Below, one piece after another: positions 17,801 to 28,800 of a DNA stretch of 64,000 bases. Below the pieces are notes generated by a model. It was not told the origin of the DNA. It ran no database searches and saw only the letters and a program-made list of their open reading frames with translations. Positions within the stretch are counted from its first letter, which is position 1. Each line of letters starts with the position of its first letter. This stretch comes from Catellatospora bangladeshensis. Its GTDB lineage: Bacteria > Actinomycetota > Actinomycetes > Mycobacteriales > Micromonosporaceae. The DNA lies in NCBI RefSeq assembly GCF_016862575.1, contig NZ_BONF01000015.1, forward strand, positions 48,976 to 112,975, written 5' to 3'. Position numbers and translations under genes: made by a program.

Positions 17801-20800
17801 CAGCTGGACCTCAACTACGAGCGGGTGCTGGTCGAGGTGGCCGGGCGGCGGGTGGCCGACCCCCGGATGACGCACACGGTGACGCTGGCGGTCGACGCGT
17901 ACGGCACGGTGCTGCGCACGCTGGCGCTCGCCTACCGGCGGCGGCAGCTGCCCGGGGTGGACCTGCCCGAGCAGCAGGCCACGCATCTGCTGCTGCGCAC
18001 GACGCGGGTGGCCAACCACGCCGCCGACGACTGGCACCGGATCGCGCTGCCGGTCGAGGCGGCCACGTACGAGGTGGTCGGCGGCCCGCAGCCGGAGCTG
18101 GTGGACGGCCGGGTGCTGCCGCTGCGCTTCGAACGGCTGGCGGCGCTGGTGGAGGAGCTGTTCCCGGTGGGCGCGGACGCGCCGGTGCCGCAGCGGCTGT
18201 GGCCGGCGGAGCGGTGGGACTGGCGCGGCGCGCCCCCGGACGTGCCGATGCTGCGCCCGCTGAGCCGGGTGCGCACGGTGTACCGCGCGGACGACCTGAC
18301 CGGCCCGCTGCCGCTGGGCGTGGTGCAGTCGCGGGCGCTGCCGTACGAGACGTACACGCTGGCGCTGACCGAGGGCCTGGTCGCGCAGGCGTACGCGCGT
18401 ACCCCCGCCGGTGGCGGCCCGGCGGTGCCGCTGCTGCCGGACCCGGCCGTGCTGACCGGCCGGGGCGGCGACCAGGGCGGCTACGTCGCGATGGACGGCG
18501 GCTTCTGGGCGCCGTCGGGGCGGGTGCTGTACAGCCCGGCCGCCGACCCGGCCGGCCCGGCGGGCACCGCGGCGGCGGAGCTGGCCCAGGCGCGGGCGCA
18601 CTTCTTCCTGCCGTGCCAGTACGTCGACCCGTTCGGGCAGGTCACGCTCGTCGGCTACGACGACGCGGACCTGCTCGTGGCGACCACGCAGGACGCGGCC
18701 GGGCAGGTGTGGACGGCCGCCAACGACTACCGGGTGCTGGGGCCGTGGCGGGTCACCGACCCGAACGGCAACCGGCGCGCGGTCGTGTTCGACGCGCTGG
18801 GCCTGGTCGCGGCGTCGGCCGTGCAGGGCAAGGCGGGGCAGCTCGCCGGGGACGACCTGACCGGGTTCGACGCGGACCCGGCGCCGGCCGCGCTGCGGGC
18901 GCTGGTCGCCGACCCGCATGCCGGGGCGGCGGCGATGCTCGGGCAGGCCACCACGCGGACCGTGTACGACGTGCACCGGTTCGCCCGCTGCGGGCAGCCC
19001 GCGGTCGCGGTGAGCCTGTCCCGGCAGGTCCACGCCGCCGACCCGGGCGGCAACAGCAGCCCGATCGGGATCAGCCTGACCTTCTCCGACGGGTTCGGGC
19101 GGGAGATCCAGCGCAAGGTCCAGGCGGAGGCCGGTCCGGCGCCGCTGCGGGAGGCCGCCGCGGTCACGCCGTCCGGGGACGCGCTGCCCGGGGCGCTGCG
19201 CCGCGACGGCGCCGGTGCGCCCGTGCCGGGCGAGGTGGCGCGGCGCTGGGTCGGCACCGGGCGGACCGTCTTCAACAACAAGGCCAAGCCGGTACGCCGC
19301 TACGAGCCGTTCTTCAGTGCGACGCCGCTGTACGAGACCGAACCGGAGCTGGTCGAGACCGGGGTGAGCCCCGTCTTCGTCTACGACCCGCTGGCCCGGG
19401 TGATCGCCACGCTGTCGCCCGACGGCGGCTACGGCAAAGTCGTCTTCGACCCGTGGCAGCAGGCCACCTACGACGCCAACGACACCGTGCTGAGCGACCC
19501 GCGCACCGATCCCGACGTCGCCGGGCACGTGGCGGCCTACTTCGCCGCGCAGCCGCCGGACTGGCGGACCTGGCACCAGCGGCGCTCGGCCGGGCAGCTC
19601 GGCCCGGCGGAGCAGGACGCGGCCCGCAAGGCCGCCGCGCACGCCGACACCCCCGGCATGGTGCGGGTCGATCCGCTCGGGCGGGCCGTGCGCACCGTCG
19701 TCTACAACCGGTTCGAGCGCGGCGGCGCCACGATCGAGGAGGTCGTGGTGACCCGCAGCGTCGTGGACGGCGCCGGGTTGCAGCGCGCGGTCGTCGACGG
19801 GCTCGGCCGCACCGCGGCGCGGTTCACCTACGACGCCCTGGGCGGGCTCATCCACCAGGCCGGGGCCGACTCGGGCGAGTCGTGGCAGCTGCGCGACGTC
19901 ACGGGACACCTGATCCGCTCCTGGGACGGGCGGGGCCGGTCCGCGCGCGGCGTGCACGACGTGCTGCGGCGCCCGGTCAGCAGGCACGTCACGGGCGCGG
20001 TCGGGGCACCGCCCGGCCAGGAGATCACGGTGGCGCGCACCGTCTACGGCGACGACCCCGCGACCGGCCTGACCCGGGCTCGGGCGCGGGAGCTGAACCT
20101 GCTCACGCACGTCTACCAGCAGTACGACAGCGGCGGCGTGGTGACCAACCTGGACACCGATCCGGCGACGGGGCAGGAGCAGGCCTACGACTTCAAGGGC
20201 AACCTGCTGCGCGGCAGCCGCCGCCTGGTCACCGCGTACGCCGCCGATCCGGACTGGGGCGGGCCCGTGCCGCCGGCGCTGGGCGAGCCGATGACGACGG
20301 CGACGGCGTACAACGCGCGCGACGAGGCCGTCTCGGTGACCGCGCCCGACGGCAGCGTGGTGCTGCCGGGCTACAACGACGCCGGGCTGCTCGAACGGGT
20401 CGACGTGCGCCACCGCGGCGCGGCCGGTGCCACGGCGTACCTGCGCGGCGTCGCCTACGACGCGCGGGGTCGCCGCGTGGAGCTGGCCTACGGCAACGGG
20501 GTGACCACCCGGCAGGAGTACGACCCGCTGACCGCGCGGCTGGCCCGGCGGCGCACCACCCGGCCCGGCACCGCCGACACGGCCGCGTCGCTGCTGTTCA
20601 CCGACGCGTCCGTGGTGCAGGACGTGCGCTACGGCTACGACCCGGTCGGCAACCTGCTGCGCGTCGACGACGCGGCGGCGGCGTCGGTGTTCTTCGACAA
20701 CCGGCGGGTCGAGCCGCTGCGCGAGTACGCCTACGACGCGGCGTACCGGCTGGTGTCGGCGACCGGCCGCGAGCAGGTGGGGCAGGTGGCCCTGGACCCG

Positions 20801-22852
20801 GCCCCGCCGCCGGGCGACGGCCGCCGCGACCTGCCGTTCACCGGCTCCCGGGTGCACCCCAACGACCTGCGGGCGCTGCGCTCCTACGTGGAGCACTACG
20901 AGTACGACCCGGTGGACAACCTGACCCGGCTGCGGCACGTCGCGGGCACCACCACCTGGGTCCGCGACTACGTGTACGAGGAGTCCAGCCTGCTCGAACC
21001 GGGCCGCGACGGCAACCGGCTCACCCGCAGCACGCTGGGCGGGTTCACCGAGACCTACCGCTACGACGACGGCGGCGAGGACGCCGGCGGGGCCATGACC
21101 GGCGTGAACTCGCTGGCGCTGGGCTGGGATCACGCACATCGGCTGCGCCGGGCCGACCTCGGCGGCGGCGGGGTGGCGTACTACGTCTACGACGGGGCGG
21201 GCAACCGGGTGCGCAAGGTCATCGAGCGCGGCGGGGTGGTGCGCAGCGAGCGCGTGTACGCCTCCGGGTTCGAGCGCTACCGCGAGTTCACCGACGGGCG
21301 GGTGTCGCTGGAGCGCACGACCCTGCACGTGCTGGACGGGGCGCAGCCGGTTGCGCTGGTGGAGACGCAGACGGTGGCCGACGGGGCGGCGGTGCCCGCG
21401 CCCGCCGCGGTGCTGCGCTACCAGGTCGGCGACCTGCTCGGCTCGGCGTGCGTGGAGCTGGACGCGGTCGGCGGGCTGATCTCCTACGAGGAGTACCACC
21501 CGTTCGGCACGACGGCGTTGCAGGCCGGGGCGGCCGGGGCCGAGGTTAGCCTGAAGCGCTACCGGTTCGGCGGCAAGGAGCGCGACGAGGAGACCGGCCT
21601 GGCCTACCACGGGGCGCGCTACTACGCGCCGTGGCTGGGCCGGTGGACGGCGGCGGACCCGATCGGCCTGGGCGACGGGATCAACGTCTGGGCGTACGCG
21701 CACAACCGGCCGGTCTCCTGCGCCGACCCCGGCGGCACGGCCGGGTTCGAGAAGCTGGAGACCGAGGACCCGAACGCGAACTACTACTACGACCAGGACC
21801 GCGGCCTGACGCTGCGCGACTCGGCGCAGCTGACCGAGCTGTGGGTGGACGTCGGCGCGCACCAGGCCGACCGGGTCGCGATAGCGTTCAAAGCCACCAA
21901 GCAGGACGTGATCACACCGAACAAGCCGATCACGAAGGAGCGCGTGGCCAAGGACATCAAGAACATGTCCCCGCAGGACTTCCAGGACAAGTACGGCGTC
22001 GGCGCGATCGAGTACGGCGTGCTGGCCGACGCGCTGATCCCGCCGCCGGAGCCGATCGTCGTCCCCGAGGACAAGACGCTCTACATGGGAGCGGGCGGCC
22101 GGATCGGCACCGCCGAGGATCTGGACGCGATCGAGCTGGGTGACCGCATCGCCGGCATCCAGCAGCCGACGCTGACCGGTTCGCTGTACGGCATGGCCGC
22201 CGTCGCGCTGGGCGCCGACGCGCAGGAGGCCGCCCGGATGATCAACCTGGGCAACGGGATGGACAACCTGATCATGTCGGGGCTGTTCGTCGGCGCGGGC
22301 GTCAGCCGGCTGAACGCCGCCAAGGCCGGCGGCACCGGAGGCGGCGGCTTCGGCGGCGGCGGCTCGGGTGGCGGCGGCGGCTCGGGCGGCTCCGGCGGCG
22401 GCACTCCCCCGCCGTACCGCCGGGAGGGCGACGGCAAGATCCACCTGAACAACCTGCCCGGGCAGAAGGTGCCCGACCGGCCGGTCCAGGAGGTGTTCCA
22501 GGGGGCGACGGATCTGGTCGACGCCAAGCTGCGCCCGAACCCCACCCTGGCCGGGCAGTACATGGAGCCATACGAGCGCGACTGGGGCGGGCTGGGCCTG
22601 TTCGGCCAGCGCATGGCCTACGGGCACGCGGTCGAGCGGGCGCTGGCCCGCGGCGCCGCGCCCACCGGGCTGCTCATCCACACCGGCGACAACCGGCCGC
22701 TGGTCCGCGGCGGACCTGACTTCGTCGGCGCTCCCGGCACCCCGTTCGCGGGGATGGAGTTCCAGGTCACCACGCAGGGTGGCTACTACACGCACGTGTA
22801 CAAGGCGGCACCGGGCACGTACTGGGGCCTCTACCCGACCTACACCCCCTGA
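14867..22852 (+). CDS. TcB-TcC fusion of an insecticidal-type Tc toxin, with C-terminal toxin domain
   Basis: A 2661-residue protein joining the TcB and TcC components of ABC toxin complexes. GTG at 14867 follows GAAGGAG by 9 bases. Order of parts: an SpvB domain (~20-330, 'NPVTGTASLSIPLPVSPGRG'), FG-GAP-like repeats (~430-690, several D-x-DGDG/SGDGRAD motifs), TcdB middle regions, many RHS/YD repeats (~1500-2220), and the RHS core motif near 2230-2290 (RFGGKERDEETGLAYHGARY, then GRWTAADP) ending in DPGG. In the family, B and C form a cocoon around the toxin, and the Asp-rich core cleaves off the C-terminus. The remaining ~372 residues are variable: a helical part, a Gly/Ser linker (~2489-2515) and a final ~145-residue domain. 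It lies 16 bp upstream of the TcA gene. Confidence 0.93.
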   Translation: MSAPLPGDGGTATAAPAAAPTLSLPHAGGAVRGMGESFAANPVTGTASLSIPLPVSPGRGGLGPQLALAYDSGAGNGPFGLGWQLSVPAISRRTDRGVPTYRDGHGERPDADTFQLAGDEDLVPVVDATGVVAERVRDGYRVRRYRPRVEGAYARIERWSSLTDPADVFWRTVSGANLVTVFGRDAASRVADPADPTRIYSWLVSYAQEDTGNAIVYSYAAEDAANVARSPVSEAGRQRTAGRYLRTIRYGNRTPALESDGGLRDPRALPADAWLFEVVLDYGQGHVTPLPTGPDQREFVSASAAAAGTWPARPDATSSYRSGFEIRTHRLCRRVLMFHRFPRELGRADCLVRSTELTYDESPAVSRLVRVQTAGHRAQPTAETPDRYLRVPMPPLDLAYTAAPGAAELAARASSALDPESLAHLPAGLHEAHWLDLDGDGVAGLLTEEGAGWWFRRNVSPLAERAAFDAPRQVERRPAASLGAGARWLDLAGDGRADLVVLDDAVRGFWERDGEQGWGAFRPFGSWSLVDLDDPRVRLLDLSGDGRADVVVAEGDAFTWYPSLGEDGFGPAVRVPVTGDDGPRLVFAEAAQTVFLADMSGDGLTDLVRIRDGEVCYWPNLGHGRFGAKVVMDGAPRFAAPDRFDPARLRLADLDGTGPTDLVYLAPDGARLFFNRSGNSWSDGHRLGGFPGTDTVAEVQVLDLLGTGTACLVWSSPLPGDSGRHLRHLPLLEEKPHLLAAIVNNLGARTDVRYTPSTVFAQRDAREGRPWATRLPFPVQVVSQVQTSDGISGNRFTSRYAYHHGYYDGDEREFRGFGMVEQWDDVVIPSVGGAASNHDRASDLPPALTKTWYHTGAWYEGPSLARRYARDYWREGDRSEGVAGLGEVDAAALLLDDTVLPSALLGPAGRTAVTLSPRECREAARALRGSVLRQEVYALDGGPAQDRPYTVSERNYTVELLQRGAELRCAAFSVHPREQLDLNYERVLVEVAGRRVADPRMTHTVTLAVDAYGTVLRTLALAYRRRQLPGVDLPEQQATHLLLRTTRVANHAADDWHRIALPVEAATYEVVGGPQPELVDGRVLPLRFERLAALVEELFPVGADAPVPQRLWPAERWDWRGAPPDVPMLRPLSRVRTVYRADDLTGPLPLGVVQSRALPYETYTLALTEGLVAQAYARTPAGGGPAVPLLPDPAVLTGRGGDQGGYVAMDGGFWAPSGRVLYSPAADPAGPAGTAAAELAQARAHFFLPCQYVDPFGQVTLVGYDDADLLVATTQDAAGQVWTAANDYRVLGPWRVTDPNGNRRAVVFDALGLVAASAVQGKAGQLAGDDLTGFDADPAPAALRALVADPHAGAAAMLGQATTRTVYDVHRFARCGQPAVAVSLSRQVHAADPGGNSSPIGISLTFSDGFGREIQRKVQAEAGPAPLREAAAVTPSGDALPGALRRDGAGAPVPGEVARRWVGTGRTVFNNKAKPVRRYEPFFSATPLYETEPELVETGVSPVFVYDPLARVIATLSPDGGYGKVVFDPWQQATYDANDTVLSDPRTDPDVAGHVAAYFAAQPPDWRTWHQRRSAGQLGPAEQDAARKAAAHADTPGMVRVDPLGRAVRTVVYNRFERGGATIEEVVVTRSVVDGAGLQRAVVDGLGRTAARFTYDALGGLIHQAGADSGESWQLRDVTGHLIRSWDGRGRSARGVHDVLRRPVSRHVTGAVGAPPGQEITVARTVYGDDPATGLTRARARELNLLTHVYQQYDSGGVVTNLDTDPATGQEQAYDFKGNLLRGSRRLVTAYAADPDWGGPVPPALGEPMTTATAYNARDEAVSVTAPDGSVVLPGYNDAGLLERVDVRHRGAAGATAYLRGVAYDARGRRVELAYGNGVTTRQEYDPLTARLARRRTTRPGTADTAASLLFTDASVVQDVRYGYDPVGNLLRVDDAAAASVFFDNRRVEPLREYAYDAAYRLVSATGREQVGQVALDPAPPPGDGRRDLPFTGSRVHPNDLRALRSYVEHYEYDPVDNLTRLRHVAGTTTWVRDYVYEESSLLEPGRDGNRLTRSTLGGFTETYRYDDGGEDAGGAMTGVNSLALGWDHAHRLRRADLGGGGVAYYVYDGAGNRVRKVIERGGVVRSERVYASGFERYREFTDGRVSLERTTLHVLDGAQPVALVETQTVADGAAVPAPAAVLRYQVGDLLGSACVELDAVGGLISYEEYHPFGTTALQAGAAGAEVSLKRYRFGGKERDEETGLAYHGARYYAPWLGRWTAADPIGLGDGINVWAYAHNRPVSCADPGGTAGFEKLETEDPNANYYYDQDRGLTLRDSAQLTELWVDVGAHQADRVAIAFKATKQDVITPNKPITKERVAKDIKNMSPQDFQDKYGVGAIEYGVLADALIPPPEPIVVPEDKTLYMGAGGRIGTAEDLDAIELGDRIAGIQQPTLTGSLYGMAAVALGADAQEAARMINLGNGMDNLIMSGLFVGAGVSRLNAAKAGGTGGGGFGGGGSGGGGGSGGSGGGTPPPYRREGDGKIHLNNLPGQKVPDRPVQEVFQGATDLVDAKLRPNPTLAGQYMEPYERDWGGLGLFGQRMAYGHAVERALARGAAPTGLLIHTGDNRPLVRGGPDFVGAPGTPFAGMEFQVTTQGGYYTHVYKAAPGTYWGLYPTYTP

Positions 22853-22868
22853 CAGACGGGCCGAGACG

Positions 22869-25800
22869 ATGCGCGCACTCACCTCCCAGTCCCCCGGCGG
22901 GACCGGCGAGTTCATCACCGACCTGCACCACGCCCTGGACGCGGCCGGGTTCGGCGACCCGGTCACCGCGCAGGAGCGCGAGCGGGCCGAGTACGGCGAC
23001 GGCACCCGCGAGGCGGTGGCCCGGCTGCAGGCGCAGTACGACTGGCCGGTGCGCGAGCCCGGGGTGCTCGACCGCGACAGCGCCGAGCGGTTCAACGCGC
23101 TGCTCGTCGAGCTGGGTGTGTTCCAGGTGGTGGAGGGGCGGCTGACCGGCGCCGCCGGGATGGGCATGCCGGAGCGCCTGGTGTTCGCGTTCGACGTGGA
23201 CTTCGTCGGCGGGGCGCTGCTGGCCGAGGCCACGACCGACGTCGAGGGCGCGTACCGGATGCGCTACGACCCGCGCCACTACGCCACGGCCGGGCAGCCG
23301 CCCAAGGAGCGCCTGGACCTGGTGCTGTTCGCCTACGACGCGAATGGTGCGGTCATCGCGAGCTCGGTGCCGCTGGCCGATCCGGGCCCCCGCGAGCGCA
23401 TCGACCTGGTGGCGGGCAGCGCCCCGCCGGAGGACGACGGCGAGTACACGGTGCGCGGCACGGTCGTCGAGCCGGGCGGGCGTGCGGCGCAGGGGCTGAC
23501 CGTACGGGCCTTCGACCGTGACCTCGGCCCGCGCCGGGACCTGCTCGGCGAGGCGCAGACGGGCGCGGACGGCACGTTCCGGGTCGGCTACCGCAGGTCG
23601 GCGTTCGGCCGCGGCGAGGGCGACAGCGGCGCCGAGGCCGATCTGGTGCTGGAGGTGCTGGCCGGCGGGCAGCCGGTCGCCGCGACCGTGTACCGGGTGT
23701 TCGACGGCCACCGGGCGCTGGCCCCGCTGTCCGAGGACGACCTGGTGCTGGGCATCCCGGCCCGGCGCGACGAGGAGCTGGAGCTGACGCTGGCGGCCCG
23801 GGTGCCCGCCGCCGGCACCGAGTACGCCCGGCTCATGGCCGCGCTGGAGCCGCTGCTGGAGGGCCGCTCCCCCGCCGAGCTGGACGAGGACAGGCACCGC
23901 GACGTCACCTTCGCCGCCCGGGAGACCGGCGCCGACCGCACCCTGATCGGGCTGCTGGCGCAGGCGCACCAGCTGGCCCGGCACGTGTTCGACGGGCAGC
24001 TCGACCCGGAGCTGCTGTACGGCCTGGCCCGCTGCGACCGGCACCTGGCCGACCTGCCCCGGCTCACCCTGGCCGGGCGCGACGAGCTGCACTCGGGGCT
24101 GCGGCAGGCGATCGAGCGGCAGGTCATCGCCGAGCAGCCCGAACGGGTGCTGGAGGCGGCGGTCGCGCTCATCGTCGACCTGTCCCCCGACGCGCTGCTG
24201 ACCGGCACCGGCGCGCCCGCGTACGGGCCGGTGCTCGCCGACGCGCTGCCCGACGCGGGTGCCCAGCGGGCGCTGCTGCGCGCGGCGGCCGGGCGCGGCG
24301 GCGACCCGGCGGCGATGTGGCAGGAGCTGCGCGCCGATCCGGCGTTCGCCGAGCCGGGCACTGTCGAGCGGGCGCAGTTCGCGCTGCAGCTCGACGCGCT
24401 GACCGACCGGCACCTGCCGCTGATGGCGGCGCTGCACCGCGAGCGCGGCATCGCCTCGGCGGAGGCGCTGCTGGACCTGCGGCACGAGGAGCTGACCGAG
24501 CTGGTGACCCGGGTCGGGTTGCCCGACGGTGTGACGGGAGGCGTGGACGAGGCCGAGCGGGCGTCGGTGTACGCGGCGGGCCTGCTCGGGCAGGTGCACC
24601 TGGCGTTCCCGACGGCCTCGGTGGCCCGGTCGCTGGCCGCCGCGCCCGCCGGTGCGGTGGGCGGCGAGGCGGTGCGCGACGCGCTGCCCACGGTGCTCGC
24701 CCGCGCCACCGGCGAGCAGGTGCGCGGCCGGGGCGCCGCGTTCGACATCGGCACGACGCGCCTGGAGCCGTTCCTGGCCGAGCACGCCGACGTGCTGTTC
24801 GACGGCATCGACGAGCCGGTCCGCGCCGCGCTGGTGCCCGAGCTGAGCCGCGCGCAGCGCCTCTACCGGGTCAGCACCGGGCCCGCCGCGATGGACTGGC
24901 TGATCAGCCAGCCGTACCGGTCGGCGTTCGACATCGCGCAGCTGCCGCAGCAGACGTTCCTGGCCCACGCGTCCGATCTGGACTCCGCGCAGGCCATGAT
25001 GATCCACAGCCGGGCGCAGCACACCGCCACGGCCATGCTCGCCACGTACGTGAACCTCGTCGACGCCCGCCTGGGCGTGGACCTGGCCGCGCTGCAGGGC
25101 GGCGACCGGGTGGCGGCCGCCGCCGGGATCGACCAGAGCGTCGCGACGTACCTGCCGACGTGGAGCGGCCTGTTCGGCGACGTGAGCTGGTGCGAGTGCG
25201 ACCACTGCCGCTCGGTGTACAGCCCGGCGGCGTACCTGGTGGACCTGCTGAACTTCCTGGACACGGCGACGCCGAACGCGGCCGGGCAGCGGCCGCTGGA
25301 CGTGCTGCTCGCCCGCCGCCCGGACCTGGCGCAGACCCCGCTGACGTGCGAGAACACCAACACCACGATCCCGTACGTGGACCTCGTCAACGAGGTGCTG
25401 GAGAGCCTGGTCGTGTCGCTGGACCCGGCGGCGATCCCGGCGTACGACACCGCCGACGCGACCGCCGCCGAGCTGGCCGCCGCCCCGCAGCACACCGACT
25501 GGGCCGCGTACGTCACCCCGCCCGCCCCGGCGCGGGCCCGGCTGGACCGGGCCGCGTACCCGAACAGCCTGCCGTTCGACGCCGCGCTCAGCGCCGCCCG
25601 CGCGCACCTGGACCACCTCGGGGTGTCCCGGGCGGCGCTGCTGGAGACGTTCTCCGGCGGCGTGCCCGCGCACGGCCTGGCCGCCGAGCGGCTGGGGCTG
25701 GCCCCGGCGGCGTTCGAGCTGATCACCGGCGTCGACCTGGCCGGTGCGCCCGCCCCGGTGGTGAGCGCCGACGAGCGGTTCGGGTTCGGTGCGGTCACCC

Positions 25801-28800
25801 CGCCGCCGCTGGCCGACGGGGACAGCGGCTGGTGGGTGTGGGCGGTGCGGCGCAAGCTGGCCGCGTCCGGCGCCGCGCTGGCCGCCGGCGCCGACCCGGT
25901 CCTCGAACGCTTCGACGCGCCCGTCACCGCCGCCGTGACCGCCTTCCAGACCGCCAACGGGCTGCCCGCGACCGGCCGCGCCGACGCCGCCACGTGGCAG
26001 GCGCTGGCCGCGCACGGCCCGTCGTTCGCGGCGAGCCTGCTGCCGCACACGCCGCTGCTGCTGGACCGCGCCGGGATCACGTACGACGAGCTGCTCGCGC
26101 TGCTGCGCACCCGGTTCCTGAACCCGGCGCAGCACGCCTTCGAGACCGTGCAGAGCCTGCACCTGCCGGGCGCGGACCTCATCGCGTTCGTCACGGGCGG
26201 CCTGGTGAACCCGAGCGCCGCGCTGACCGCGGCGCTGACGGCCGCCGGGCGCACCGTCGGCGAGTTCACCGACTGGGCCGCCGTACACCTGGCCGGTCCC
26301 GCCTGGGATCGCGTCCGGGCGACGATCCTGGCCGACGGGCCGCTCGACCGCTCCATCGACGCCGTCACCGTGCGGCACTGGGCCGATGACGACCCGTGGC
26401 TGACCGACGACCAGTGGATCGGGCTGGACCGGCTGATCCGGCTGTGGCGGGCCACCGGCTGGGAGCTGGACGACCTCGACCTCGCATTGACCGCGCTGGG
26501 CGCCACCGACCTCGACGCCGCGACCGTCACCGCCGTCGCGCACGTCGCCGACCTGGCCCGCGCGCTCGACCTCACCGTCGCGCAGGTGGTGCTGCTGTGG
26601 GCCGACCTGGACCCGACCCGGCCCGGCTCGCTGTACCACCGCCGCCTGCGCAACCGGGCCCTGCTGCGGCTGGACCCCGCCTTCGACCCCGACTGGCGCG
26701 GCGCCGTGCTGGCCGGGGCGACCCTCGGCGAGCAGCTGCCCACCCTCCAGGCCGGGATGCGGGCCGGGGCCGCCGACCTGACCGCGCTACGCGCGCACCT
26801 GGGCCTGGCCGACGACACCGCCCCGCTGGACGTCGCCGCGGTCAGCGCCATGTTCCGGCACGTCACCCTGGCCCGCGCGCTGGAGCTGAACGTCCGCGAC
26901 CTGATCACGATGATCACGCTGAGCGGCGCCGACCCGTTCACCGCGCCCGGTTCCGGTGACTGGGCCGCCAACGCCCTGGTCCGCGAGGTGCGGCGGCTGC
27001 AGCGCGGCGACCTCAACCCGGCGCAGCTCGCCGACGTGCTGGCCGATCTGTCCACCCCGGACGCCGACGCCGGGCGCGACCGGGTGCTGGGCGCGCTGCG
27101 CGACGGGCTGCGTACCGTCGCCGCCGAACTCGACCCGGCAACCGAGCGCGACGGCGCGCTGACCCGCCGCGCCCTGGCCTCGTTGCAGGTCGCTGCGCCG
27201 CTGGCGGACGCGACCGTGGCCGTGCTGACCGGCAACGACCAGGCCAGTGCGACCCTGCCCGCGCCGCCCGCCCCCGCGCCCGCGATCCCCGCCGGGTGGG
27301 CCGCACGGCTGCGCTACAGCCCACAGGACCGCACCGTCACGGTGCTCGGCGCGCTCACCGACGCCGAGCGCGACGACGTCAAGGCGTTCACCGCCGACGC
27401 GGGCTGGGCCGCCGCCGCCGACCGGCTGCACGCCGCGCCTCGCGCCGTGCTGGCCGACCTCACCGCCGCCCTGTCCGCGGCCGGAGTCACCGCGCCCGCG
27501 ACGCTGCTGGCCGCGCCGCTGCCCGACGACCCGGGCCAGCGCGAGGCCGCCGTCACCGCGCGGCTGCGGCTGCTGCTCGACGCCGCCCTGCCCGCCGTAC
27601 GCGACCGCGAGCAGCGCGCCCTGATCCGGCAGACCATGCTCGCCGTGGTGCCCGACGCGGCGACCGTCGCGCTGCTGCTGGAGGGGCGGCGCACCGCGGG
27701 CGGCCCCGCGCTGCGCGGCACCGTGCCCGGCACGCCGCTGATCGCCGACCTGCTCGACCTGGCCGCCGCGCCCGGCGTCACCGATCCGGCCCGGCAGGCG
27801 TACGGCCTGCTCGCCCGCGTCCAGGTGCTCGCCGAGGGCCACCGCCTGCCCGGCGCCGACCTGCGCGTCCTGGTCACCGAGGTGGTGACGCTGCGCGCCG
27901 ACGGCAAGCGGCTGCTCGACCACCCCGCCGCGCAGGCGGTCGGCGCGTACGCCCGCGCCCGCTCCCGCCCCGGCCAGCCCGACGGCGCGCTGGCCCGGCT
28001 GTGGTCGGCCACCACCGGCGAGCAGGCCGCCGCCGCGCTGGCCGAGGCCGCCGGGGTGCCCGCCGCCACGATCACCGACCTGATGGACCCGGCCGGGCTG
28101 GGCCTGGCCCTGCCCGCGCTGCGCGACCCGGCCGCCGCCGAGCGACTGCTCGACGCCGCCGCCGTCGTCACCACGCTCGGCGTGCCGGCCGCCGTCGCGG
28201 CGGGCTGGGCGCACGGGCCCACCGGCCAGGCGGTCGCCGACGACACCCGCCGCGCCGTCAAGGCCCGCTATGACGAGACCGCCTGGCTGGACGTGGCCCC
28301 CGCGCTCAGCGACGCGCAGCGCGACCGCCGCCGCGCCGCCCTGGTCGCCTACCTCGCGCCGCGCCTGGGGGTACGCGACGCGAACGGCCTCTACCAGCAG
28401 CTGCTCATCGACGTCGAGATGAGCCCGTGCATGCGCACGTCCCGGATCAAGCAGGCGATCTCCTCGGTGCAGCTGTTCATCCAGCGGGTCCTGCTCAACC
28501 ACGAGTCACCGGCCGTGGCCGCGCAGGCGGTCGACGCCGGTCACTGGCGGTGGATGCAGAACTACCGGGTCTGGGAGGCCAACCGCAAGGTGCTGCTCTA
28601 CCCGGAGAACTGGATCCTGCCGCAGCTGCGCGACGACAAGACGCCGTTCTTCAAGGAGCTGGAAGGCGCGCTGCTAGGCGAGGACCTGACCGAGGCCGGC
28701 GCCGAGCGGGCCGTGGCAGGCTACCTGGGCAAGCTCGACACCGTCGCGAAGCTCGACGTCACCGCGCTGCACGTGCAGCACGACTTCGAACCGGCCGAGA

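Noticed and set aside
17012..23233. A very long leftward open frame opposite the TcB-TcC gene
   Set aside because: It is Arg/Gln/His/Gly-rich without domains or a ribosome binding site, as expected for the complement of a GC-rich gene. The same holds for the long leftward frames at 22767-26639, 26787-28502 and 28674-33083, and for 14801-16921.
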